Assembly (NCBI GenBank): GCA_023433855.1
Contig: JAEYTV010000449.1
Span: 1-17,535 of the forward strand
Source of the DNA: Pseudomonadota bacterium
GTDB taxonomy: Bacteria; Pseudomonadota; Alphaproteobacteria; Rhizobiales; Rhizobiaceae
DNA length: 17,535 nt
Direction of reading: 5' to 3'
A model generated the notes under the pieces. It worked only from the letters and a program-made list of their open reading frames with translations. It made no database searches and was not told the origin of the DNA. A program made the translations under genes and the position numbers. This document shows, piece by piece, positions 1-7,062 of the stretch (position 1 is its first letter; every line of letters starts with the position of its first letter).

Positions 1-165
1 GCCGTACCCGTGGAGTTCCCGCAAGGCGACATTCCGATCACCGGCGGGGAAGCCGGCAAAAGCGAAGACGTGGCGGATGTGATCCTGTTCCTGGCTTCCG
101 AGCGCTCTCGCCACGTTACCGGTACGCCGATCTTCATCGACGGGGGACAAAGCCTGCTTCGATAG
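1..165 (+). CDS. SDR family oxidoreductase, C-terminal end (partial)
   Basis: Frame 1 is open from the first base to a TAG at 163-165 and gives 54 residues. The tail resembles the C-terminus of classical short-chain dehydrogenases: a stretch EDVADVILFLASERSRHVTG, then TGTPIFIDGGQSLLR. This matches the usual ADV(A)xxxxFLaSdxAxxiTGxxxxVDGG pattern, in which the last strand and the VDGG-like motif close the Rossmann subunit. The N-terminal cofactor motif and the Ser-Tyr-Lys catalytic residues lie outside the window, so the substrate cannot be named. The GC-rich sequence looks intact, unlike the two damaged SDR genes further right. The next gene on this strand is the tRNA about 265 bases away, and I see no convincing terminator between them. 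Confidence 0.85.
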   Translation, partial: AVPVEFPQGDIPITGGEAGKSEDVADVILFLASERSRHVTGTPIFIDGGQSLLR

Positions 166-429
166 TAAGGCTTTGCGGACTCGTTGATCCGCCGGAACCG
201 ATGGCGTCGGCGCCGTTACGCTGGCATGAGGAGAATGGTTGGCCGGGGCACCACCCGTTTGGACTGAGGGAGGGTTCAGGTTCCTTCGTGCCGGTGGATC
301 ATTCGACTGGACATGATGGAAAGGCATCGGCTGGATGAAGAACGCTGATGAACATTTGGCGATTGATGTTGTTCGCGTCCTGGGCTAAGAAGCCAACCAT
401 CGGACAGGCGAGTCGTCGCCACAAGGTTA

Positions 430-506
430 GCACCCGTAGCTCAGCTGGATAGAGTGTTGGATTCCGATTCCAAAGGTCACAGGTTCGAATCCTGTCGGGT
501 GCGCCA
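430..506 (+). tRNA. tRNA-Arg (anticodon CCG)
   Basis: A full cloverleaf can be drawn. The acceptor arms GCACCCG (430-436) and CGGGTGC (496-502) pair perfectly, followed by discriminator G and an encoded CCA (504-506). The D arm contains GCTCAGCTGGATAGAGT. The anticodon stem TTGGA/TCCAA encloses loop TTCCGAT, so the anticodon is CCG, which reads the Arg codon CGG. The T arm is ACAGG-TTCGAAT-CCTGT. Rearranged, partly decayed genes start directly at its 3' end, and tRNA 3' ends are common targets of tyrosine recombinases. I found no second copy of the tRNA 3' end within the window that would mark the other attachment site. Confidence 0.97.
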
Positions 507-1121
507 TCAAGTTTCCTTCCTGTCGACTGGATCCACCAGATATGCGGCGGCGGCGCACAGACCATCGATGTTGCGGTTGAGCATTGCGCGCGCCGACCTG
601 TCGGTCGCATGCTGGTATTGCTCCGCCTCGTCGAGAAGATTGCGGGCTTCGACAAGTTTCCTGTCTATGACGGCAATCATTGCCGCGACGGTAAGGCCTC
701 TCGCCCTGACTTCCTTCGAAATGGCACTCCAGGCAACGGGGTTCGATCTGACCGATGTTAGCCATTCCTGGAACGGCGTGCGTCGCCCTTTCCGGATTTC
801 GGCAACACAAGTCCCCAGTGTCTTTGCATGAACGTCGTTGAGCGGCTGGGTGTAGATGGCTTCGATCTGGGAAAGGATCGGCCCGCCCAGAACCCCTTGC
901 GTGGAAATCGGGGCAGACGTTGCGGCGGTTGACGCCGCGGAGGGTAGATCCACCGTCAGTGCATCGACCCAGTATTTGTTGAAGAACTTCGATACCCGCT
1001 CCAAGTCTTTGGCGACAAGGGGAGAAAGCTCCGTCAGATCCCATATTATGAGTTCGATGCCACGCTCGGCCAGGACTGCGGAAAGCCTCCTCGCCTCGTC
1101 GTTGAGCTCGTCAGGCCCGCT
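507..1121 (-). pseudogene. Unrecognised protein, 5'-truncated
   Basis: On the minus strand a frame is open from just below a TGA at 1122-1124 down to a stop at 507-509, immediately beside the tRNA 3' end. A TTG at 1004 could start a 165-residue protein, but the frame continues upstream with equally protein-like sequence (an LAERGIELIIWDLTELSPLV stretch), so the TTG is probably internal and the true 5' end is missing. I do not recognise the family. The product is soluble and mixed alpha/beta at its start, with a helical, Ala/Arg-rich C-terminus that could form a coiled coil. A hydrophobic strand followed by WD and a helix can close nuclease-like folds, but that is only a resemblance. At about 1110-1125 its reading frame gives way to that of an SDR gene, so it looks like the surviving 3' portion of a gene cut by recombination. 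Confidence 0.5.
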
Positions 1122-1561
1122 TCAACATTGATTTCGATGCTGCCGCGATGAGAGGACATGAAGGCTAGCGTGCCGCCTGGCATGACGAGTTTGTTGATGA
1201 GATGACGCGCAAGGCGGATGGGGTCGAACGTATTCGTCAACATGATGTCTGCAAAGTCTTCATCCGTAGCTTCCAGGACACTCTGATGAACGGGGCCGAA
1301 GATACCAGCATTTGGATAGATCACGCCGAACCGTCTGTCGGACAAAGACGCCAGAAACGGGTTGACCTCGTTCGCTTTGGTCACGTCGATTCTGGCAACC
1401 GCAAGCCGATCAGGATCGCGTGCGCCGACCGACAGAAGGTCAGAGACGTCAGCGTTCTGGCGAGCGGCACCAACGACGCTCCAACCGCGCTTGAAGAATT
1501 GTTCGGCCAGTCCCAGCCCGAGGCCACGCTCGGCGGCAACGATGAGGATGGATTTCGTCAT
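1046..1561 (-). pseudogene. SDR family oxidoreductase, 3'-truncated
   Basis: The ATG at 1559-1561 is preceded by a good ribosome-binding site (AGGAGATCATTC before the ATG). The product starts with a Rossmann fold whose glycine motif reads ERGLGLGLAEQ, then IDVTKANEV, YPNAGIFGP in place of the usual NNAG, and FMSSHRGSIEINVE, which holds the catalytic Ser region. This resembles the C-factor-like branch of short-chain dehydrogenases. Homology stops at about codon 145, just before the YxxxK helix should appear; the frame then runs through the neighbouring unknown gene in a wrong frame to a stop at 1046. Without the catalytic Tyr/Lys and the C-terminal half it cannot be an active SDR. It starts 18 bases after the frame-corrected end of the upstream SDR pseudogene, so the two once formed an operon. 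Confidence 0.75.
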
Positions 1562-1579
1562 GAATGATCTCCTGAATGT

Positions 1580-2315
1580 TTACAGTGCCGTGTATCCACC
1601 GTCCGCCATGACCAGTGCGCCAGTCATGAAGGCCGATGCCGGAGCCGACAAGAATGCGATATTTCGGCGATATCGACGGGCTGGGCGAGGCGGCCGACCG
1701 GATGAACATTGGCGTAACTTGCAAGCGTTGCGCGGCTGTCGGAGACGATGCATTCGAGAATGTCTGTTTCGACAACACCAGGCGCGACGGCATTAGCACG
1801 GATGCCCTGTGATCCATTTCGACCGCTATCACCTTGATGAACTGGGCAATCGCGCCCATCGACGCAGCGTAGACGGCCGTATCCTTCATCGCGACGACCG
1901 AGACGATTGAGGCGACCTTGACGATGGTTCCACTCGCCTGCTCGACCATGACCTTCAACGCCTCCCTTGCATGCAGGAAGTTGCCGCGAGCGTTCACAGC
2001 CATGACCTCATCCCAATCGGCTGTGCTCATCTCGAGCAGCGGCCTGTTCATCGTCCGACCAGCATTGCTGACCAGGATATCGACGCTGCCGAACCGCTCC
2101 TTTGCCAGAGCAATTGTTCGCACGGCGGTTTCTTCCATCGAGGCATCGCCCTCCAGTGTGGCAATCTCGCTTCCAGCCACATCATGCACCGAGGGGTTCT
2201 TGTCGGTAGCGACGACACATGCGCCGCGCTGCAGCAGTAGCTTTACGGTCTCGCGCCCGATACCACGGGCTGCGCCGGTGACGACCTTGCCGGCAAGGCT
2301 CCAGCTCTGTGGCAT
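1580..2315 (-). pseudogene. SDR family oxidoreductase with two frameshifts and mutated active site
   Basis: From the ATG at 2313-2315 the frame gives a classical SDR start: AGKVVTGAARGIGRETVKLL (TGxxxGxG cofactor motif), then ILVSNAGRT and a catalytic-Ser strand VKVASIVSVV. The active-site helix reads VYAASMGAIAQF, so the expected Lys of YxxxK is Met. After VEMDHR, near 1805-1812, one base is missing and the protein continues in another frame as GIRANAVAPGVVETDILEC, the normal SDR PG-motif region. A second one-base loss near 1661-1665 moves it to a third frame that ends IAFLSAPASAFMTGALVMAD and GGYTAL, stop at 1580. With both shifts repaired the length (about 245 residues) is normal. The unmodified frame runs on to 1449 as nonsense. 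The sequence just upstream of the start is part of a rearranged LysR gene, so the promoter is probably lost as well. Confidence 0.85.
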
Positions 2316-2316
2316 T

Positions 2317-3128
2317 TCATTTACGCCGTCGTCGCTGAGCCAGACAGTTCGCAACTTCGAGGACACGGTAGGCACCCAGCTTCTTGTACAGGACAACGCG
2401 CAGCGTTGCCCTCATCGAAGCGGGCACGTTCCTTTTCGAACCCGCCAGTCCTGCCGCGCTTGAACTGAAAGCAGCGGTCGAGCAGGCCCGCAGGGGCGAG
2501 CCTTTCAATAGCAGGGACCGTCCGCGTTCATGCAATCCGTTCAGCCTCCCGCAAATACATCGAGCCTATCCTGGCCCGGTTCAGCGAACGTTACCCGGAT
2601 GTTGTTGTCGATCTGACGGTGGACGACGCGGTCACTGATCTGGTGGCGGGAGGCTACGATGTGGCTTTGCGCGTCGGGGAAGTGATCGAAAGGAACATGA
2701 TCGCTGTCCGAATCGGACCCGAGCTAAGGCAGGTGGCCGTAGCAACTCCGGAATATGTGGCGACCCACGGGCAACCGGAGCATCCCCGCGATCTTCTCCA
2801 ACACCGATGCATACGCTGGCGCTGGCCGGGTCGTTCAACACCCTATGCATGGGAGTTCTTCGAGAAGGGCAAATGGTTCGACGTCATTGTCGATGGCCCT
2901 CTCATCGTAGACAGCAGGGAAGCCGCACTCGGCGCGGTACTGGATAGCATCGGTATCGGTTTCGTCATCGAGGACACGGTTACCGAACTCCTTGACCAGA
3001 AGCAGCTTGTTAAGTTGCTCGATGAATGGAGTGCGCCTTTTCCTCGACTCTACATTTGCTATCCCGATCAGCGTCACATGCGACCCGCTCTACGCGCGTT
3101 TATCGATACCGTCCGATCTGCAGCTTGA
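2317..3128 (+). pseudogene. LysR-type transcriptional regulator lacking its 5' end, two frameshifts
   Basis: The plus strand begins inside the helix-turn-helix with TPSSLSQTVRNFEDTVGTQL. One extra base near 2383 shifts the frame to LYRTTRSVALIEAGTFLFEP, which continues the winged helix and linker helix. A second shift near 2513 moves to the frame GTVRVHAIRSASRKYIEPIL, followed by the effector domain (ARFSERYPDVVVDLTVDDAV, GGYDVALRVGEV, VATPEYVATHGQPEHPRDLL), ending at 3128. This is the usual layout of LysR regulators of the subgroup with an RxGxL-like GYDVALRVG motif. The first 20-30 residues are absent here, but a fitting start lies inverted at 3200-3257. The regulator cannot be made as a whole protein. 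An internal 169-residue effector-domain frame (2619-3128) could be misread as a complete gene. Confidence 0.88.
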
Positions 3129-3199
3129 CGACGGCACGACCGATTAGCGCCAATTGCGGTCGTGGGGGGCAGACGATACGCTCACGTCCTGCCGCCAGT

Positions 3200-3257
3200 G
3201 AACTGCACCAACCTCAGAGATTTCCACAAAGGCCCTTGTAAACAGCGACCAATCCAT
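3200..3257 (-). pseudogene. Detached, inverted 5' end of the LysR-type regulator
   Basis: A strong ribosome-binding site (AGGAGG, six bases before the ATG) precedes an ATG at 3255-3257 on the minus strand. The first residues are MDWSLFTRAFVEISEVG, which has the look of a LysR N-terminus (helix 1 before SFxxAAxxLxxTPSxxS). After the Gly at codon 17 the sequence loses resemblance (AVHWRQD) and stops at 3144. The missing N-terminus of the LysR pseudogene on the opposite strand should supply just this segment. The simplest reading is a single gene split by an inversion with ends near 2316-2322 and 3200-3207. A fragment of a second LysR gene is the alternative. Confidence 0.65.
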
Positions 3258-3636
3258 AATCCGCCTCCTATGGTTCCCGGGCAAACTCAACTCCGCGATC
3301 CATGAGAAGGTGATCGATCCTGACTGACAATTATGGCGTCAGGCGTAACCGACATAAGAGATGTAGTCACTGATGTCTGCTTCGGCCGAACGCTCACTCC
3401 ACTGCCCCAAACGCGGGCTGTGGGGTGTGTTGACGGCAGCTTCGCGCCCCGATGGCGGTCAGTGAAGCTGTCGTGGTGCTTCCCCGGAAGCAGACATCCC
3501 TGGGCGAGGTAACGTCGCCTCTGCGCCAATAGCACCATAATCGGCATCGGAAGAAGTTCGCGCACATAAGTCGTGTTACCAACTCACCCTTTGCCAGACG
3601 GCATCGTTGCTGCCACGCCTCTCCGTCCTATCCTGA
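3258..3636. other. Intergenic stretch without a recognisable gene
   Basis: No reading frame here looks like protein on either strand. Immediately upstream of the detached LysR start is an inverted repeat CTGAC-N9-GTCAG (3324-3342) about 70-85 bases before the ATG, of the size and position of a LysR binding site, though five-base arms are weak evidence. A 12-base inverted repeat, GATGTCTGCTTC at 3372-3383 and its complement at 3487-3498, frames a 127-base block. The rest shows nothing I can name. Confidence 0.4.
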
Positions 3637-3661
3637 ACGGGCGCGTCGCCGCCGCGCCCGT
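3637..3661 (-). terminator. Hairpin after the DUF1989 gene, probable operon terminator
   Basis: ACGGGCGCG (3637-3645) and CGCGCCCGT (3653-3661) form a perfect nine-pair GC-rich stem with a seven-base loop, beginning 16 bases beyond the DUF1989 stop codon in the direction of transcription. No U-run follows (TCAGGATAGG), so termination efficiency is uncertain. It is the last element of the six-gene operon. Confidence 0.5.
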
Positions 3662-3677
3662 GTTCTCACCTGTTCAG

Positions 3678-4547
3678 CTATTTGGCTGCAGGTAGGCCGT
3701 GCGAGCGGTCGTATCCGTTCACCGGCGGTGTAGACCAGCCTCTAGGGGGGTGCGCCGGGCGATAGATGTCGACATACATCGGATAGCAGATGGCCTGATC
3801 GGAGGAGTGGGTTGCGGAGCAATCCCCGCCGGGGCATGCAGACAGGACGCCCAACAGATCGATCTCGGCGAACATCTCCAGATAGTCACCCTGCCTAACA
3901 GGGGACGCCTTCATGAAGTACTGTCCGGTATCATGCATGAAGCCAGTGCACATGAAGACGTTGAGCACGTCATGGACGTGGCTCTCTGCCTCAGCAAGCG
4001 TCAGGTCGGTAGTTGCGGCGAGCGAGCGTGTGAGGTTTGAATGGCAGCAATGGTGATATTGGTCGCCGTGGCTGAGGAGGTTGTGGGTGTAGGGATCGCA
4101 ACGGGTGCCGATCACGTCGTGCACCGCCCCACCAAAGGAATCAAAGCCATACCAGTCGAGCGTGTCATGGGTGATGGTCGCCATCGGGCGAAGGAACGGG
4201 AAGCTAGAAAACAGCTGATCGCCCAGTCCGACATGTGTGCCGTTCAGCGCCCGCGTCTTTCCCGAATAGAAGCGCTCGGACAGATCGTTGGCGTTGAAGA
4301 GATTGAGGTCGCCAACCTGCGGTCCTTCGACCGAGATTCGAAAGAAGTGCCCGGCCGGCACCCGGAAACTTGAAGCTTCGCGCGGTGGAACGACGACGCG
4401 CTCGACGAGGTCGAGGTCGATGCGGGCTTCGAAATATGGGTCCAGATCCGGACGTGGCAACGTCTCCACCGGATAGCAGACAACAGGCTGGACCGCCTTC
4501 ATCGCATCAGCATCCGCCGGCGGTGTGGAGTTTGAAAGGGTTTTCAT
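3678..4547 (-). CDS. DUF1989 / urea-carboxylase-associated (UAAP) family protein
   Basis: The 289-residue product carries the hallmarks of the DUF1989 family: VPAGHFFRISVEGPQVGDLN near the start, a YHHCCHSNL segment around residue 165, and the strongly conserved CPGGDCS around residue 240, whose Cys residues are thought to bind metal. Family members sit beside urea carboxylase/allophanate hydrolase genes, and characterised members (CgdAB) act as carboxyguanidine deiminase in guanidine breakdown, so a role in hydrolysing a C-N bond of a small amidine or carbamoyl compound is plausible, not shown. Members usually work in pairs; only one is present here. I prefer the ATG at 4545-4547 (MKTLSNS), because GGAG stands six bases before it. 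An ATG four codons upstream (4559) has no ribosome-binding site. It is the last gene of the operon, 30 bases after the GntR gene. Confidence 0.88.
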   Translation of the reverse strand: MKTLSNSTPPADADAMKAVQPVVCYPVETLPRPDLDPYFEARIDLDLVERVVVPPREASSFRVPAGHFFRISVEGPQVGDLNLFNANDLSERFYSGKTRALNGTHVGLGDQLFSSFPFLRPMATITHDTLDWYGFDSFGGAVHDVIGTRCDPYTHNLLSHGDQYHHCCHSNLTRSLAATTDLTLAEAESHVHDVLNVFMCTGFMHDTGQYFMKASPVRQGDYLEMFAEIDLLGVLSACPGGDCSATHSSDQAICYPMYVDIYRPAHPPRGWSTPPVNGYDRSHGLPAAK

Positions 4548-4577
4548 CACAGGCTCCATGATGCGGGGGTGTCGGCG

Positions 4578-5276
4578 TCAGCCGTTCCCCTCGATATTGA
4601 AGATGGCGGCGGGCCGAGGGACGGTCCGGCCGCGGATCGTTTCCAGGATCAGCTGTTCGGACTCGATGAGGTATATTTCCAGCACGCGATGTGCCGCCTG
4701 ACGATCGCCATTGCAGATATGCGTGCAGATCTCGACATCGCGCGTCACCCACGGCATCTGGAACTGTCGCACATCGTCAGCCATCGAGAACGCGAGACGT
4801 GCCTGCGCGGCGATGGTGGAAAACAGGTCATCGAAACGCGGTGAGCCGATGAACTGGACAATGCGTCGGTGCATCCCCAGCGAGAGGGTTCCCACCTCGT
4901 TCCACTCACCGCGAAGCGCGGCATACTGCAGCTGGTTGGCTGCCTCGACCAGACCTTCGATCTGGCTGCTGCTGGCATAGGCACTGCAGTAGACGCCGCG
5001 CAGTTCCAGCGTCGAGCGGATCGCGTAGATTTCGCGCACATCGAGTGTCGTGAGCGTACGGACCGTGGCGCCGTAGTGTGCGCGGTGATCGATCAGCCCC
5101 TGGCTCTCAACGATGCGGAACGCCTCGCGCAACGTATTGCGCGAGACGTTGAGTTTCTCGGACCAGACCTGCTCACGTAAGGGCGCACCGGGGGGAAGCA
5201 CACCCTGTACGATGTCTTCACGCAATGCCGCCGCAGCAGCCTGAGCAAGATCCCCGTTGGTATCGCGTGCAGACAT
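4578..5276 (-). CDS. GntR family regulator, FCD (FadR/VanR-type) subfamily
   Basis: The 232-residue length is typical. Residues about 10-75 form the winged helix, with ALREDIVQGVLPPGAPLREQ and the recognition region LNVSRNTLREAFRIVESQGL, followed by the wing HRAHYGATVR. Residues about 85-205 form the all-helical FCD effector domain (IYAIRSTLELRGV, LGMHRRIVQFIGSPRFDDLF), whose His residues usually bind a metal that contacts a carboxylate ligand. It lies inside the operon between the EctC homologue and the DUF1989 gene, so it probably controls its own operon in response to the imported compound or a product of it. The candidate operators are the TTGTTGA repeats at 9509-9532 and 9658-9669, whose TTGT-N3-ACAA form suits this subfamily. 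The ATG is preceded by a modest GGGGAAAAA. Confidence 0.93.
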   Translation of the reverse strand: MSARDTNGDLAQAAAAALREDIVQGVLPPGAPLREQVWSEKLNVSRNTLREAFRIVESQGLIDHRAHYGATVRTLTTLDVREIYAIRSTLELRGVYCSAYASSSQIEGLVEAANQLQYAALRGEWNEVGTLSLGMHRRIVQFIGSPRFDDLFSTIAAQARLAFSMADDVRQFQMPWVTRDVEICTHICNGDRQAAHRVLEIYLIESEQLILETIRGRTVPRPAAIFNIEGNG

Positions 5277-5324
5277 GATAACTTTTTCCCCGATCCATCC
5301 GTTACCGCCTGCTGCCCTGAAGGC

Positions 5325-5708
5325 TCAATCGGCGGCGTAGCTCCCGTCTTCACGGTGCGTCTCGGTTCCCTTAAGGGGAGGTGTGAACGTGCATACGAGT
5401 CGAAGATCCCCCTTTGTGGCCCGCAGAATATGCGGGTCGTTCTTGTCCAGCGCATAAAGCGTACCCGGGCGGATCTGGAAGACCTCACCCGTCTCTTTAT
5501 TTTCCACCTCACCTTCGCCCTCGAAGCAATAGTTTGTTTCGAAGTGGTTCTTATAGTGGAGGTGCAATTCCGCGCCTTCGAACACACGAGTTTCGTGTAC
5601 GGACACGTCCACCCCGTCATCGCGGACCACAAGGCGGCGCGACTCCCAGCCCGGGCCCGATGCATGGCGGGCCGTGCCGGTCAGGCTATCTGCGGTAATC
5701 ACAATCAT
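5325..5708 (-). CDS. ectC-like: Orphan ectoine synthase (EctC) homologue, cupin fold
   Basis: This 127-residue protein aligns from end to end with L-ectoine synthase, a cupin that closes N-gamma-acetyl-diaminobutyrate to ectoine. Shared blocks include HLHYKNHFETNYCFEGEGEV, the DKNDPHILRA segment, and FTPPLKGTETHREDGSY at the C-terminus. Residues matching the iron ligands of characterised EctC proteins are present: E57, Y85 and H93. So are substrate-pocket residues W21, R25, T40, Y52, C106, E116 and H118 (numbers read here; functions from memory of EctC structures). A good ribosome-binding site (AAAGGA) precedes the ATG. No ectA, ectB, ectD or ask_ect is nearby. The gene sits 29 bases after an amidase gene in an uptake operon. 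The enzyme may therefore act on an imported precursor, on a related compound, or run in the ring-opening direction. The family call is firm and the substrate is open. Confidence 0.9.
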   Translation of the reverse strand: MIVITADSLTGTARHASGPGWESRRLVVRDDGVDVSVHETRVFEGAELHLHYKNHFETNYCFEGEGEVENKETGEVFQIRPGTLYALDKNDPHILRATKGDLRLVCTFTPPLKGTETHREDGSYAAD

Positions 5709-5737
5709 TGTTTTGTCCTTTCAAGTCTCTTGAGTGC

Positions 5738-7042
5738 TTACTCAGGCCGGGAGGCGATGCCGGCCAAGATCTTTGCATGTGCGAGGACGCTATCGTCGCT
5801 TCCGCGCGTGCCCGTCAGCATCACGCCGGTCGGCAGCCGGCCGAGCGGAACGGTGATGGAAGGCAGGTTCAGGCGGTTTGCGTACTCGGTCAGCGAGAAT
5901 GACCTGCTGTTGGCCGCTAGGTATGTTTCGAAGTCCGCAAGTTCCGACAACACGGGCGCGAGGATCGGGGTTGTGGGCAGGAGAAAGCCGTCGAAACCTT
6001 CGATCTGGCGGTCGAATTGATCCGCACAGTCTGCAAGAGCCCGCAGGGCTGCGACGTAGCGGTGCGCCGGCACGTCTGCGCCTTTCTGAATCCTGTCGCC
6101 TACCAGCGGATCATAGAGGTTGAAAAGCTCGCCAACCCGGTCCCGATGGACGGCGTGCGCTTCTGCGGAGATGATGCCGCCGCCCGAGGAAATGGCTGCG
6201 CTTTGTGCAAGGCTCGGCAGTTCTACCGTCTCCACGCGGACACCGCTCGACTCGAGGTTAGCCAAGAATTTTTCGAAGGAAATGCGGACCTTGTCTTCAA
6301 GTTCTATGCCGGCGAGGTGTGCGGGAACGGCATAGCGCAGTGATCGCAGGTCGCGAGCCACGTCGCACCGCTTGCGTTCGCCAGTTAGCACCTGATCTGC
6401 GGCAACGATCCTGTCGAGGTCAGACGACAGAAGGCCCGGTACGTCGAAGGTCGGTGACAGAAATGCCATTCCGTTGCGGTCGTAACGGTCAAGGCTCGGC
6501 TTGAAGCCGAAACATCCGCAGAAGGCGGCGGGAATGCGCGCGGACCCGCTTGTGTCGGAACCAAGCGAAAGATCTGCTACGCCCGTTGCTACCGCTACCG
6601 CGCCGCCGGAAGTCGAGCCCCCCGCTACCCGCACACCGCTTGGATCGAGCGGCGTCCGTGGTGTGCCGAAATGCGAATTGATGCCGAGCGCGCCATAGGC
6701 GAACTCTGTCATGTTGGTCTGGCCGAGCACAACCGCACCGGCTGCGCGAAGAGCCGCAACCACTGGCGCGTCGATTGTTGCGGGAGCGTCATTGGCTGTT
6801 GCCGCTGAGGCGCAGCTGGTGACCCAGCCGGCAACGTCGAAGCAGGATTTCACGGTCAGCACCGTGCCAGCCAGCGGGGGAAGAACTGCGCCAACGGTTT
6901 CGAGCGCAGCCCACCTGTCGAGTTCTGTCAAAGCCTTTTCGCTGCGGTCGATCAGAAAGATTCGGCGATCTTCCTGTGGCGCGTGGAGCCGGTTTTCCAG
7001 GTCATGCGCAAGGCGTGCGCGGCGTCGGGATATTGTTGTCAT
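5738..7042 (-). CDS. Amidase signature family hydrolase
   Basis: The 434-residue product has the full Ser-cisSer-Lys machinery of the amidase signature family. In numbering from a TTG eight codons upstream, Lys73 is in TVKSCFDVAG, Ser151 in AGGSTSGGAVAVA, and the nucleophile Ser175 in GSDTSGSARIPAAFCGCFGF. The length matches short members such as AtzF/allophanate-hydrolase amidase domains and aryl-acylamidases; the substrate cannot be read from sequence. It is cytoplasmic, with no signal peptide. I chose the ATG at 7040-7042 (MTTISRR). The TTG at 7064-7066, which would overlap the stop of the ABC gene, has no ribosome-binding site and is less likely, although spacing to the ABC gene is tight either way. 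In context it probably releases ammonia or a carboxylate from the imported compound or a product of the EctC/DUF1989 enzymes. Confidence 0.93.
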   Translation of the reverse strand: MTTISRRRARLAHDLENRLHAPQEDRRIFLIDRSEKALTELDRWAALETVGAVLPPLAGTVLTVKSCFDVAGWVTSCASAATANDAPATIDAPVVAALRAAGAVVLGQTNMTEFAYGALGINSHFGTPRTPLDPSGVRVAGGSTSGGAVAVATGVADLSLGSDTSGSARIPAAFCGCFGFKPSLDRYDRNGMAFLSPTFDVPGLLSSDLDRIVAADQVLTGERKRCDVARDLRSLRYAVPAHLAGIELEDKVRISFEKFLANLESSGVRVETVELPSLAQSAAISSGGGIISAEAHAVHRDRVGELFNLYDPLVGDRIQKGADVPAHRYVAALRALADCADQFDRQIEGFDGFLLPTTPILAPVLSELADFETYLAANSRSFSLTEYANRLNLPSITVPLGRLPTGVMLTGTRGSDDSVLAHAKILAGIASRPE

Positions 7043-7062
7043 TGCGGTGCCGGAGTGATCGA

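Noticed and set aside
236..397. GGTTGGC / GCCAACC inverted repeat upstream of the tRNA
   Set aside because: Seven-base arms some 150 bases apart in non-coding DNA are expected by chance and have no supporting context.
299..655. 118-codon minus-strand frame over the tRNA with RIRTCDLWNRNPTLYPAELR
   Set aside because: This peptide is the well-known false translation of tRNA-gene antisense sequence, not a protein.
427..1044. 205-codon minus-strand frame running across the tRNA
   Set aside because: It reads through the tRNA gene antisense and through the unknown gene in a wrong frame; composition is Arg/Gly-rich nonsense.
3287..3582. Two overlapping minus-strand frames in the stretch left of the DUF1989 operon
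   Set aside because: Composition is that of shadow frames and neither has a ribosome-binding site or any recognisable motif.
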